DNA of 35,677 bases from a virus. Under the pieces are notes generated by a model. The model made no database searches and was not told the DNA's origin. It worked only from the letters and a program-made list of their open reading frames with translations. The DNA lies in IMG/VR virus record IMGVR_UViG_3300028800_000054, positions 1-35,677 of that record. One strand, given 5' to 3'. Positions 7,912 through 14,749 of the stretch are shown piece by piece (the first letter of the stretch is position 1; the number at the start of each line of letters is the position of its first letter). A program made the translations under genes and the position numbers.

Positions 7912-9519
7912 ATGGCTGGCGTCAAAATTTCTGCGTTACCTGGTGTCGGGTCTGCACTATTAACGGATTTTTTCCCCGTTGTTCAAGCGGGTGTTACGAG
8001 TCAAGAGACTCTCTCGCAAGTTTCTACGTTGTTCCAAACCATTATGTTGCCATTGACTGGCGGCACAATGTCGGGCGCGATCGCCATGGGAACATTTAAG
8101 ATCACCGGATTGGGTGATCCCACCGCTGCACAAGATGCAGCAACTAAGAATTATGTTGATACGTTTGCCACGGGTGGCGGCGCACCTGTCGTTGCAGCCT
8201 CAACGCTTGCGTTTACCGTGGTTTATGCCAATGGCGCATCTGGTGTGGGGGCAACACTCACAAATGCCGATGTACAAGCTACATTTGCGTTAGATGGGCA
8301 ATCGCCAACGGTTGGGCAACGAGTATTAATCAAAGATCAAGCCTCTACCTTCCAGAATGGTGTTTATACTGTGACGAACGTAGGTTCAGGTGCTAGCAAC
8401 TGGATTTTAACTCGCGCAACAGATTACAACACACCAGATACCATTAATGATACGGGTGTAATCCCAGTAATCAATGGTACGGTGAATGCTAATACGGGTT
8501 GGGTAAATACTACCCGTATGGTAACGGTTGGTACGACGGCGCTCACCTTCGTTCAATTTGGTGCGAGCTTTCCTATCTCGCTTGCCAATGGTGGTACCAA
8601 TGCAAGTTTAACCGCATCGAATGGCGGTATTTTTTATAGCACGGCAACCGCTGGTGCAATATTGGCGGGAACGGCGACAGCTAATCTTCCTTTATTATCT
8701 GGCGCAACTGCACCGCCAACATGGGGATCATTTGCGCTTAACTTAGGCGGCGCCTTAACCACAGCGGCTGCACATGTTTTATCTGGTGCTTTTGCTTCAA
8801 CTTTTACCTTCACCGGCATCACATCGGTAACTTTTCCAACTTCCGGAACATTAGCAACGACGGCCAATACCCTTGGTGGAGTGGCGATACAGAAATTTAC
8901 GGCCACGGGCACCTATACACCCAATGCTAAAATGGTCTATTGCATCATCGAATGCATTGGTGGTGGTGGCGCAGGTGGTGGTGCGACGTCAGGGGCTGGC
9001 AATTCAGGTGCAGCAGCTGGTGGTGGTGCAGGATCGTATTCACGCTTATTAGCGACTGCGGCGACCATTGGTGCCAGTAAAGCAGTGACCATTGGTGCGG
9101 GCGGTACAGCGGGTACAGCCGGAAATAATCCAGGCAATGCGGGCGGTGATACCTCTGTTGGAACACTCTGTATTGGTAAAGGCGGAAGTGGCGGTGGTGG
9201 TGCTGCGGCGGCCGGTGGTGGTATTGCTGGTGCCGGTGGTGTGGCGGGAACGGGTGATTTTACCTCAGTCGGTGCAACGGGCTTTCCTGGTATAGGTACC
9301 ACCTTATTAACGGTTTTTGCATTATCGGGATCAGGTGCCTCTGGTGCTTATGGTGGTGGTGGGCCAGGTGTAGCAGCAGCGGCCGGTACAACGGGGGCGG
9401 CTGGATCATTATACGGTGCGGGCGGTGGCGGAAGTATTTCTTGGAATGCAGGTGGTAATACCCAAGGCGGTCCTGGTGCAGCCGGTATTGTGGTAATTAC
9501 CGAATATTTAACACCGTAA
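7912..9519 (+). CDS. Glycine-rich tail fibre adhesin, 535 aa
   Basis: AAGGAG precedes the ATG. The N-terminus has the classic fibre repeat element (PLTGGTMSGAIAMGTFKI, then ITGLGDPTAAQDAATKNYVD) near residues 45-80. Next comes a beta domain shared with the 314-residue protein. The last 200 residues, from IQKFTATGTYTPN on, are dominated by polyglycine clusters (GGGGAGGGA, GGGPGV, GAGGGGS) interleaved with short hydrophobic strands. Such polyglycine domains fold as layered type-II helices in other phage adhesins and carry receptor specificity in their loops. The strong terminator after the stop makes this the last late gene. Confidence 0.75.
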   Translation: MAGVKISALPGVGSALLTDFFPVVQAGVTSQETLSQVSTLFQTIMLPLTGGTMSGAIAMGTFKITGLGDPTAAQDAATKNYVDTFATGGGAPVVAASTLAFTVVYANGASGVGATLTNADVQATFALDGQSPTVGQRVLIKDQASTFQNGVYTVTNVGSGASNWILTRATDYNTPDTINDTGVIPVINGTVNANTGWVNTTRMVTVGTTALTFVQFGASFPISLANGGTNASLTASNGGIFYSTATAGAILAGTATANLPLLSGATAPPTWGSFALNLGGALTTAAAHVLSGAFASTFTFTGITSVTFPTSGTLATTANTLGGVAIQKFTATGTYTPNAKMVYCIIECIGGGGAGGGATSGAGNSGAAAGGGAGSYSRLLATAATIGASKAVTIGAGGTAGTAGNNPGNAGGDTSVGTLCIGKGGSGGGGAAAAGGGIAGAGGVAGTGDFTSVGATGFPGIGTTLLTVFALSGSGASGAYGGGGPGVAAAAGTTGAAGSLYGAGGGGSISWNAGGNTQGGPGAAGIVVITEYLTP

Positions 9520-9530
9520 TTATTTTATTT

Positions 9531-9562
9531 AATACGATGCGATAAAATCGCATCGTATTTTT
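9531..9562 (+). terminator. Strong intrinsic terminator at the end of the late operon
   Basis: A perfect 13-bp stem (AATACGATGCGAT paired with its complement at 9547-9559) with a 3-base AAA loop, running into TTTTT on the plus strand. It lies 12 bases after the stop of the last fibre gene and separates it from a leftward gene. The minus-strand flank is A-rich, not T-rich, so termination is mainly rightward. Confidence 0.9.
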
Positions 9563-9570
9563 AAAATTAA

Positions 9571-9738
9571 TTAATCTTTTTTCATGGGTTTTTTAGCGGC
9601 TTTCTTTTTACCTTTGCGCGCTTCACTGTAAGCAATGGCAACTGCTTGTTTCTGTTTCTTTCCTTCCTTCATTTCGCGCTTAACATTTTCGCCGAAACCT
9701 TTCTCTGTTTTGGCCTTCTTTCCTTTGACGAGTGGCAT
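9571..9738 (-). CDS. Small very basic protein, 55 aa (DUF6496-like)
   Basis: I chose the ATG at 9738 because AAGGA lies nine bases upstream; an earlier in-frame ATG at 9762 lacks a site. The sequence is about one third Lys, with a core FGENVKREMKEGKKQKQAVAIAYSE. That 'ENIKxEMxAGKPxKQAVAIAYS' core recurs as a stand-alone small protein in many phages. The function is unknown; nucleic-acid binding is likely from the charge. It stands alone, transcribed leftward toward the late terminator. Confidence 0.7.
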   Translation of the reverse strand: MPLVKGKKAKTEKGFGENVKREMKEGKKQKQAVAIAYSEARKGKKKAAKKPMKKD

Positions 9739-9773
9739 AGCACAATTCCTTTTGATTGCCAATAAGTGATAGT

Positions 9774-9802
9774 ATTATATTATCTTGGGATTATCCCCCA
9801 AA
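9774..9802 (-). promoter_or_regulatory. Promoter for the small basic protein, with inverted repeat
   Basis: On the minus strand a perfect TATAAT (9774-9779) lies about 35 bases upstream of the ATG at 9738. The -35 region is weak (TTTGGG). Between them, GGGAT-x-ATCCC at about 9787-9797 forms an almost perfect inverted repeat in the spacer, which suggests repressor control. It is back to back with the rightward promoter at 9816. Confidence 0.5.
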
Positions 9803-9815
9803 TACAAGTATGATC

Positions 9816-9843
9816 TTGACTGTTGCATTGGTTAATGCAAAAT
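9816..9843 (+). promoter_or_regulatory. Promoter with operator-like inverted repeat for the RHH/2-TM pair
   Basis: TTGACT (9816-9821) and CAAAAT (9838-9843) are spaced by 16 bases. The spacer and the edge of the -10 box hold a perfect inverted repeat, TTGCATTGGTTAATGCAA (9823-9840, 7-bp arms, 4-base centre). A dimeric repressor bound there would block RNA polymerase. The first gene downstream is an RHH DNA-binding protein, so autorepression is the natural inference. Confidence 0.6.
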
Positions 9844-9872
9844 AACGCCTTAAATAAAAAGAAGGGTGGAGC

Positions 9873-10073
9873 ATGAAAGAAATCACACTAGAACTAGACC
9901 AAAAAGCAGCCCAATCTATAAATGATCTCATGGATCATTATCAAGTAAAGAGCCGAGCAGAAATCATTTCCAAAGCCATTGCCATGTTAAAGATAGCAGC
10001 ACATGTCGGCAAGACAGGCGGTTCACTTTATGCGCGCAAGGGAACTCATGAGACAAAGCTAATTGTAAGATGA
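9873..10073 (+). CDS. RHH-type DNA-binding protein, 66 aa
   Basis: The N-terminal 45 residues (KEITLELDQKAAQSINDLM, then VKSRAEIISKAIAMLKIA) show a beta strand followed by two helices with a 'SRAEII-x-A' turn, the pattern of MetJ/Arc/CopG-type ribbon-helix-helix proteins. These bind DNA as dimers through the strand. GGTGGAG lies just before the ATG. It overlaps the two-TM gene by 4 bases (ATGA) and sits behind a promoter with a 7-bp-arm inverted repeat, its likely operator. It could be the antitoxin or immunity-control half of the pair. Confidence 0.6.
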   Translation: MKEITLELDQKAAQSINDLMDHYQVKSRAEIISKAIAMLKIAAHVGKTGGSLYARKGTHETKLIVR

Positions 10074-10357
10074 ATAGGCTCAGGATGAGCGAAGAGCTTT
10101 TAAAAGATATCTACCATGTAAAACAACTCGAAACGAATGATGTCGAGCAAACCATTAATTTTGGCACGATCAGCGACAAAGACAAATTTCTTGCAGCTAA
10201 ACAAATCCTACTCGGTTTGGCTATATTATACGTCTTGACGCTGATTGCCTTTTTGGTGAGACCGAATGACAGCACAAAACTAATTGATATTTGCATGACG
10301 ATTTTTCCGCCACTGGCTACGTTGATTCTGGTTTCTTATTTTAAGGATAAAAGTTAA
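10070..10357 (+). CDS. Two-TM membrane protein, 95 aa, paired with RHH gene
   Basis: The start overlaps the RHH stop by 4 bases (ATGA), so translation is coupled. A charged N-terminus of about 45 residues is followed by two hydrophobic segments, ILLGLAILYVLTLIAFLV and DICMTIFPPLATLILVSYF, separated by a short polar turn with RPNDSTK. A hairpin inner-membrane protein with a cytosolic N-terminus is predicted. The partner regulator and operator suggest tightly controlled expression, as for superinfection-exclusion proteins or membrane toxins. I cannot tell which. Its end overlaps the convergent gene by 4 bases. Confidence 0.6.
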   Translation: MNRLRMSEELLKDIYHVKQLETNDVEQTINFGTISDKDKFLAAKQILLGLAILYVLTLIAFLVRPNDSTKLIDICMTIFPPLATLILVSYFKDKS

Positions 10358-10698
10358 TTGCAATGCCCTTCATCGGTTTTTTTTCCATGAGTAAAAGTAA
10401 CAAATGAATCATTGTCTTGTTTTATAAAATCTTTATATGTGCGATTAATATTATCAGACAAATCTTGCATGAAGCCGTTGGAATCTTTAAAACCAAAATG
10501 ATTCAAGAAATTACTAATTAACAAGGTGATGGAGACGGCAATTATTTTAAAACTATTATCAGTCAATAAAATACTGTCATGCTTTGCCAATACTTCGATT
10601 AATTCTTTTTGAATTTTAAGACAAGTCGCCATTTGTTTATCGTTTAAATTAACGGGTTCTGGATGGCGATCTGGTTTTGCTGTTGGTTTAAGCGACAA
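10354..10698 (-). CDS. Hypothetical protein, 114 aa, TTG start
   Basis: The start is a TTG with GGGAG seven bases upstream; the next ATG is 22 codons further in and has no comparable site. The upstream Cys-rich gene ends within the first codons, giving an 11-base overlap. The N-terminus is Pro/Lys-rich (LKPTAKPDRHPEPVNL) and polar, followed by about 85 helical residues (KIQKELIEVLAKHD). I recognise no family. It is the last gene of the long leftward operon and converges on the RHH/2-TM pair. Confidence 0.5.
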   Translation of the reverse strand: MSLKPTAKPDRHPEPVNLNDKQMATCLKIQKELIEVLAKHDSILLTDNSFKIIAVSITLLISNFLNHFGFKDSNGFMQDLSDNINRTYKDFIKQDNDSFVTFTHGKKTDEGHCN

Positions 10699-10843
10699 TT
10701 TTGTTCTCCCTATTACAATTAATACAAATCACTTCCCATACTTCACCAGAAATGGAATGCGATGATAAAAGTTCTTGTGTTGCGCCACGAGTAAAATCCC
10801 GATCATGGATAAACTCGCCGCAACAGTCACACCGATGGTTCAT
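10688..10843 (-). CDS. Cys-rich zinc-ribbon mini-protein, 51 aa
   Basis: The protein reads MNHRCDCCGEFIHD at its start and has CINC near its end, so two CxxC-type pairs can bind one zinc. AAGGA sits seven bases before the ATG. The start overlaps the stop of the preceding gene by 4 bases, and its end overlaps the next gene by 11, as expected inside an operon. The function is unknown; such small ribbons in phages often bind nucleic acid or host proteins. Confidence 0.6.
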   Translation of the reverse strand: MNHRCDCCGEFIHDRDFTRGATQELLSSHSISGEVWEVICINCNRENKIVA

Positions 10844-11145
10844 GATTTTTCCTTCATTTTACGATTAACTTCTTTCCTTATTGTATTAAACAAATTTTTC
10901 ATTATTTCATCTTTATCGTCAGTGATCTTTGCGCAAAGAAATAAATGGCTCAATAGTTCACGATTAAACATGACTAGAATAGAGGTAAACAAATCAAAAA
11001 TATGCTGTAATTCTGTAAAGCTATCTTTCTCTCTGGCAAATGGATCAAAGAATCCATCAATTAATTTTTGAATTATTTCTTCTTTTACTTCTTTTTGTTT
11101 TTCATTAAAAAAATGGCCGCTTTCAGATCTTGGTATTCCTGTCAT
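10840..11145 (-). CDS. Hypothetical helical protein, 101 aa
   Basis: It starts inside the last codons of the methyltransferase (23-base overlap) and ends with a 4-base overlap onto the next gene. The composition is charged with hydrophobic heptads (EEIIQKLIDGFFDPF, then LQHIFDLFTSILVMFNRELL) and a basic tail, suggesting a helical bundle. Similar in style to the 105-residue protein at 12385. No recognisable family. Confidence 0.5.
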   Translation of the reverse strand: MTGIPRSESGHFFNEKQKEVKEEIIQKLIDGFFDPFAREKDSFTELQHIFDLFTSILVMFNRELLSHLFLCAKITDDKDEIMKNLFNTIRKEVNRKMKEKS

Positions 11146-12046
11146 TGTTTTTTTTCTCTATGTCGTAAATTATTTTCATCAGAGGATAAACTACTTGCGG
11201 AACGATTGCATTTCCTAAGGCTTTATTTCGATCCACCCCATTGGGTAGCCCATCATCCACTCCAGGAATTGGGGGTTGATCTTTTTCCCAACCAAATAAG
11301 GTGTCATGTGCGATAGTCTCTGTGGAAGGCTGCGGCCATTCGGATCGCTCGGGGATGGATTCATTATTCTTTGTTCTTTTATTGCATTCCACATTGTTGG
11401 TGTCGGTAGTAGATTCAAGCCAATTTTGAGCATTAAAAGTCGTCCAAGACTGAGGCTGGCATTGTGGCCATTCTGATTGTATCGACGCAATGTCCCATTG
11501 CCTGTCATCTTGTAACGGTCGTTTTGGCCAAGTATAGCTCCCATCGTGGCATCGGATGCCGTAAGCGTGGGCAACAATCCATATCCTTTCTCTTTTGTGG
11601 GGCGCGCCGACTGCGCTAGCCGGAATAAGATACGCCCGCCAGGCGTAGCCTTCTCTTTCCAAATCTTTAAGGATGGAGTCAAGGTGGGGAATAATTCCAG
11701 GCACATTTTCGAGAATGACCCAAGTGGGTCGGCATTCCTTGATGACCCGCAACGTGTCGGGCCACAAATATCGTTCATCAGCAAATCCCTTTTGCTTACC
11801 AGCTACACTAAATGGCTGACATGGAAAACCAGCCGTTATCAAATCCACTTTACCAAAGTGGTGCATCGTTACAATATTGTCAAAAATAAATGTATCAGGC
11901 CAATGTTTTTTTAATACCTCTCGACAGAATGGATCACGCTCGCAAAAAGCTTCTGTTTCAAATCCAGCCCATCGACCGGCTAATGAGAACCCACCGATGC
12001 CAGAAAAAAGATCTAGCATTTTTAATTTATTTCTTGGTGTATTCAT
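11123..12046 (-). CDS. DNA cytosine-5 methyltransferase, 307 aa
   Basis: This enzyme transfers a methyl group from S-adenosylmethionine to C5 of cytosine. All landmark motifs are present: I (LDLFSGIGGFSLAG, residues 11-24), IV with the catalytic Cys (GFPCQPFS, Cys76), VI (ENV, 113-115), VIII (KRERIWIVA, 151-159), and IX/X (GLPNGVDRNKALGNAIVPQV). The target-recognition region between VIII and IX is about 95 residues. The length fits a complete phage enzyme. It probably protects phage DNA from host restriction. A second, conserved reading frame lies inside its 3' two thirds (11215-11778). Confidence 0.93.
   Translation of the reverse strand: MNTPRNKLKMLDLFSGIGGFSLAGRWAGFETEAFCERDPFCREVLKKHWPDTFIFDNIVTMHHFGKVDLITAGFPCQPFSVAGKQKGFADERYLWPDTLRVIKECRPTWVILENVPGIIPHLDSILKDLEREGYAWRAYLIPASAVGAPHKRERIWIVAHAYGIRCHDGSYTWPKRPLQDDRQWDIASIQSEWPQCQPQSWTTFNAQNWLESTTDTNNVECNKRTKNNESIPERSEWPQPSTETIAHDTLFGWEKDQPPIPGVDDGLPNGVDRNKALGNAIVPQVVYPLMKIIYDIEKKNNDRNTKI
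11215..11778 (-). CDS. Overlapping gene inside methyltransferase, 'MGFPxGW' family, 187 aa
   Basis: This frame lies entirely inside the methyltransferase gene, offset by +1. It stays open for 187 codons from an ATG at 11778 that has its own AAGGGA site seven bases upstream. The product has the features of a protein family that accompanies phage cytosine methyltransferases: DPLGSFSKMCL near the N-terminus, GYGLLPTLTASDA, LLPTPTMWNA, and the closing KINPQFLEWMMGYPMGW (family form LNPxFVEWLMGFPxGW). The same bases that give WMMGYPMGW here give the motif-IX text DDGLPNGVDR in the enzyme. A +1 frameshift fusion is also possible. The function is unknown. Confidence 0.65.
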   Translation of the reverse strand: MNDICGPTRCGSSRNADPLGSFSKMCLELFPTLTPSLKIWKEKATPGGRILFRLAQSARPTKEKGYGLLPTLTASDATMGAILGQNDRYKMTGNGTLRRYNQNGHNASLSLGRLLMLKIGLNLLPTPTMWNAIKEQRIMNPSPSDPNGRSLPQRLSHMTPYLVGKKINPQFLEWMMGYPMGWIEIKP

Positions 12047-12101
12047 GGTAGAATTGTTTCATAATTAGACAAACAAATGTCATTGTGCCAGTAAGTATCA
12101 T
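12027..12101 (-). CDS. Possible small membrane peptide, 24 aa
   Basis: An ATG at 12101 opens a short frame with the hydrophobic core MILTGTMTFVCLIMKQF and a charged tail. It overlaps the methyltransferase start by 20 bases. No clear Shine-Dalgarno site is seen, so I list it as possible only. It fills the otherwise empty gap between the methyltransferase and the 56-residue gene. Confidence 0.25.
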   Translation of the reverse strand: MILTGTMTFVCLIMKQFYHEYTKK

Positions 12102-12116
12102 TACTAGCACTATTTT

Positions 12117-12287
12117 TTAGCTTTGTTGTTTTGGTTTCTGTTCCTGAATTTCCCGCAAATATTTTTTAGCAGAATCGCAAATCAGATTAATATAAGAATC
12201 CATTTCCCATAATGGCGCTTTGGATTGAAATAGAGCATAGGTGAGTTGGTCGACCAGGGTGGAATAAACATACGTGTTGATGATCAT
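12117..12287 (-). CDS. Hypothetical protein, 56 aa
   Basis: I prefer the ATG at 12287, with GGAAG five bases upstream, to the one at 12299, which lacks a site. The sequence is helical (YSTLVDQLTYALFQSK, CDSAKKYLREIQEQ) with a Lys/Gln-rich tail. No family recognised. It is a small gene of the leftward operon. Confidence 0.45.
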   Translation of the reverse strand: MIINTYVYSTLVDQLTYALFQSKAPLWEMDSYINLICDSAKKYLREIQEQKPKQQS

Positions 12288-12384
12288 GATATCTTCCATG
12301 CTTTGGAAGTCGAAACTCTCCCAGAAAGGATGGATGACATCGATTATTCTGTTCCGCAGTTCAATCCTATTTTACATTAATTTA

Positions 12385-12702
12385 TCATTGTCCATCGTCC
12401 GATCCCTTCGTCATTTTTAAAAGTCTTTCTCTATCTTTTTTAATTGCATTGATTGTTTTGTTGAATTGATTTTGGCATTCTTCCAGAAACATAGGGATCT
12501 GCTTTTCATCCATAATCTGCGACATTAAAGAAGCAATATGTGTTAAACAAAAAACTAATCCACCGTCCTTTAAGACGGTGAATAGTTGTTTATTAGATAA
12601 TGATGACTTTTTAATTTCAATAAATTTGGACGCTTCGTTACCCAATAAGGTGGCAAATTCTTTTACTAGATCTTTTAGTTCGCTAATAGTTTCAAATTCC
12701 AT
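12385..12702 (-). CDS. Hypothetical helical protein, 105 aa
   Basis: AGGATC precedes the ATG. The protein is helical throughout, opening with ISELKDLVKEFATLLGNEA and closing with charged repeats (INAIKKDRERLLKMTKG). It resembles in composition the hypothetical protein at 10840 and may be a distant paralogue, which I cannot confirm by eye. The 85 bases between it and the next gene hold no convincing reading frame. Confidence 0.5.
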   Translation of the reverse strand: MEFETISELKDLVKEFATLLGNEASKFIEIKKSSLSNKQLFTVLKDGGLVFCLTHIASLMSQIMDEKQIPMFLEECQNQFNKTINAIKKDRERLLKMTKGSDDGQ

Positions 12703-12710
12703 GATTGATC

Positions 12711-13115
12711 CTAGATAGGTAAAACAAATTCAATGCCCGTAAATTTTTGCACGTATTGAAAATCTATTTTAAAAGTTTTTTTCTCTTGCAAGGGTAATTC
12801 ACCAGTCCATGTTATTCTGGCATTGCAGTTTTTCTTATTGGATTCTTTACTAATGGCAAAACCATGGTCATTATCTGTTTTACCAATCATCATTTTATTT
12901 TGGAAATCTTTCTGAAACAGCAAGATAATTCTGTCTTTATGATTTAAGCAGAGAGTATTACAGACATCTGATCCAAATCTAAAAATAAAGTAGGTCTTTC
13001 CGTGCTTATTTTTTTTGACAGTGCATGATATTTCTTTTGGTTCTAATCTTGGAGCATGAAAACCACCTACGTTTAATTTTTTATTAACTTCCCAACCACT
13101 TGGTATAACAAACAT
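12711..13115 (-). CDS. Hypothetical protein, 134 aa
   Basis: GAGAGGAAA precedes the ATG. The protein is mixed, predominantly beta, with KKNKHGKTYFIFRFGSDV in the middle and an ARITWTGELPLQEKKTF stretch near the end; no signal peptide, membrane segment or catalytic motif is seen. It is one of a run of closely packed leftward genes without recognisable homology. Confidence 0.5.
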   Translation of the reverse strand: MFVIPSGWEVNKKLNVGGFHAPRLEPKEISCTVKKNKHGKTYFIFRFGSDVCNTLCLNHKDRIILLFQKDFQNKMMIGKTDNDHGFAISKESNKKNCNARITWTGELPLQEKKTFKIDFQYVQKFTGIEFVLPI

Positions 13116-13128
13116 ATAGATTTCCTCT

Positions 13129-13341
13129 CTAGTTTTTTAAAATAAATTCAAATCCTAACCTTGGTAATTGATGAGTGCTTATTCCATGCAGGGCAACATA
13201 GTGACGTGGTACGTTATAAACTCTATCGCCAACATCTACTTGAACATGCTCGCCTAATTCAACGACCATTTTTTCAATAAATTGTTTAACAGCTTTGTTC
13301 GTGTAATGCAGCGGCTTCCCGCAGTGACATAATTTCGGCAT
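13129..13341 (-). CDS. Hypothetical protein with N-terminal CxC, 70 aa
   Basis: The N-terminus MPKLCHCGKPLHYTNKAVKQ has two Cys and a His, enough for half a zinc site; YNVPRHYVALHG follows near residue 45. The ribosome site is poor. The small charged domain is typical of the accessory genes in this operon. Function unknown. Confidence 0.45.
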   Translation of the reverse strand: MPKLCHCGKPLHYTNKAVKQFIEKMVVELGEHVQVDVGDRVYNVPRHYVALHGISTHQLPRLGFEFILKN

Positions 13342-13343
13342 AA

Positions 13344-13700
13344 TTAATGAACCATTTTAATGTGCATGTATTCTTTTGTTTTACAGATGTCCATGAACTT
13401 TTGTCCATTGCCTTGGACAAGGAAGCGATCAGAAAAATCATTGTATTTTAATTTTATAAATTCGAATAATTCGTCGATCGTTTTAATAATTTCTTCTTCG
13501 GACATTTCCGATTTTGGATGGATCATGGTAATAGATTTATTATCTTTATCCATGAATGGATCGCCATCGCTGACATTATAACGAAACGTTTGTTGTCCAA
13601 TCCATTCATTGTTTATTCTGCATATACACATATACCAGTTATTGATTCCATCGCTTGCAAACCAATAGCCGACAACATACATTTGTTCGTTTATTTCCAT
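13344..13700 (-). CDS. Hypothetical protein, 118 aa
   Basis: The protein has an aromatic beta-rich first half (YVVGYWFASDGINNWYMCIC, WIGQQTFRYN) and a helical second half (SEEEIIKTIDELFEFIKLKY). It follows the preceding Cys-rich gene with a one-base overlap, so translation is probably coupled. I recognise no family. Confidence 0.5.
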   Translation of the reverse strand: MEINEQMYVVGYWFASDGINNWYMCICRINNEWIGQQTFRYNVSDGDPFMDKDNKSITMIHPKSEMSEEEIIKTIDELFEFIKLKYNDFSDRFLVQGNGQKFMDICKTKEYMHIKMVH

Positions 13701-13957
13701 TAAATATCCACTCGTGTATGGTTAGCAAATAATTCAGGGTTTTTCTTTGCTATTTCTGTAAAGCAAATAAAGCAAGCAAAAATAATGTCTTTATCCAGCG
13801 CTTTGGATAAAGTTAATAGAGCCTTTTTCTTTTCAGACAACCACATCGGTTTTTTACAATGCGGACAATCAACCAGTTCACATTTTGAAATGTCTTTTGA
13901 TTGTTCAGGATAATCTGATAATGGTGCGCAAAATAATACGACTAGATCTTTTCTCAT
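13700..13957 (-). CDS. Zinc-ribbon protein, 85 aa
   Basis: Two CxxC pairs are visible, CPHC (in LVDCPHCKKPMW) and CFIC (in FACFICFTE), separated by about 29 residues rich in Lys and Leu. This is the classic spacing for one structural zinc. It ends with a one-base overlap onto the next gene. It belongs to the group of small Cys-rich proteins spread over the accessory regions. Function unknown. Confidence 0.55.
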   Translation of the reverse strand: MRKDLVVLFCAPLSDYPEQSKDISKCELVDCPHCKKPMWLSEKKKALLTLSKALDKDIIFACFICFTEIAKKNPELFANHTRVDI

Positions 13958-13958
13958 A

Positions 13959-14327
13959 TTAGCGATCCGATAATAAGTCTAATGTTTCTTTGTTTTTTTC
14001 AATTGATTTTCTTACTATTTCTTTTACTTCTTCTTTGTTAAGTTCTTTTATCGCTCCAAACTCACGGACAAAAAAGTCGGTTCCAGTGGATTTAGTCTTT
14101 ACTACATTCTTCCACCAAAATTTTATTGCACGCATCCAATCTGCTCGACAATCTTTGCAGACGCGAAGCGTGTAGAAATCTGTTCCTTCTTCTCGCGGAT
14201 CACTTGTTTCATACATTTGATCTTTTTCAAATGGTATATTTAATTCCATCATGTCATAAAAACAAGCCATCCAAAGTGTTCGTCGATCTTCGCCTTCTTC
14301 ATCGCACCGCACACATTTTTCAGACAT
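13959..14327 (-). CDS. Zinc-binding hypothetical protein, 122 aa
   Basis: I chose the ATG at 14327, which has GAGGA five bases upstream and overlaps the previous gene by 8 bases; an in-frame codon at 14366 would extend it by 13 residues without a site. CVRC at the N-terminus and CKDC near residue 60 can form a zinc site. The C-terminal 50 residues are charged and helical (IKELNKEEVKEIVRKSIEK). Function unknown. Confidence 0.5.
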   Translation of the reverse strand: MSEKCVRCDEEGEDRRTLWMACFYDMMELNIPFEKDQMYETSDPREEGTDFYTLRVCKDCRADWMRAIKFWWKNVVKTKSTGTDFFVREFGAIKELNKEEVKEIVRKSIEKNKETLDLLSDR

Positions 14328-14502
14328 CGTCTTCCTCGCAAAATTTAGAATAAGACACGCGCGCATAAGGAATCTTGTCTATCGCATCAGCGATCTCTTT
14401 TGACATTTTTCTACCGCACTTATTGGTACAATTTTCTGAACCGCAGTAAGTATAATCCAAGAAACAACCATCAGGTTTAGTTGGAAAATGCGCATTAGTC
14501 AT
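14320..14502 (-). CDS. Cys-rich mini-protein, 60 aa
   Basis: The first half carries four Cys (GCFLDYTYCGSENCTNKCG), consistent with a compact zinc- or disulphide-stabilised knuckle; the second half is a charged helix. It overlaps the gene above by 8 bases and the gene below by 8 bases. Function unknown. Confidence 0.5.
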   Translation of the reverse strand: MTNAHFPTKPDGCFLDYTYCGSENCTNKCGRKMSKEIADAIDKIPYARVSYSKFCEEDDV

Positions 14503-14749
14503 TTTTTACTTTTCCCAGCTCTTCTTTGCAACCGCATTCATCTAAAAACTTTTTTTCTAATTTGGAATCTTTAGTTTTAGAACCTTCCAAGTCTCTAGTA
14601 AACATGGCCAAATGAATTGCCATTGCAGCCAGATGTTTTAATAAATGCTCTTCGCCTGAATCTTTCGGGTATATTTTAGTGATTAGTTGTAACCGATCAT
14701 TCATTTCGAGAACAAGTGAAGTAATTAATTTTATTTCTGCTTTATTCAT
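14495..14749 (-). CDS. Hypothetical helical protein, 84 aa
   Basis: The ATG at 14749 is preferred, since GGAATC lies upstream; an ATG at 14764 is also in frame. The helices include EIKLITSLVLEMNDRLQLI and LLKHLAAMAIHLAMFTRD, followed by a Cys pair (DECGCKEEL) at the tail. It overlaps both neighbours by 8 bases. No family recognised. Confidence 0.5.
   Translation of the reverse strand: MNKAEIKLITSLVLEMNDRLQLITKIYPKDSGEEHLLKHLAAMAIHLAMFTRDLEGSKTKDSKLEKKFLDECGCKEELGKVKND

Noticed and set aside
8634-9302. Long Pro/Ala/His-rich minus-strand frames opposite the adhesin
   Set aside because: They mirror the GGT/GGC repeats of the polyglycine domain, lack ribosome sites and would oppose a well-supported gene.
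9571-9762. Longer version of the small basic protein from 9762
   Set aside because: The ATG at 9738 has AAGGA at the right distance; the upstream one does not.
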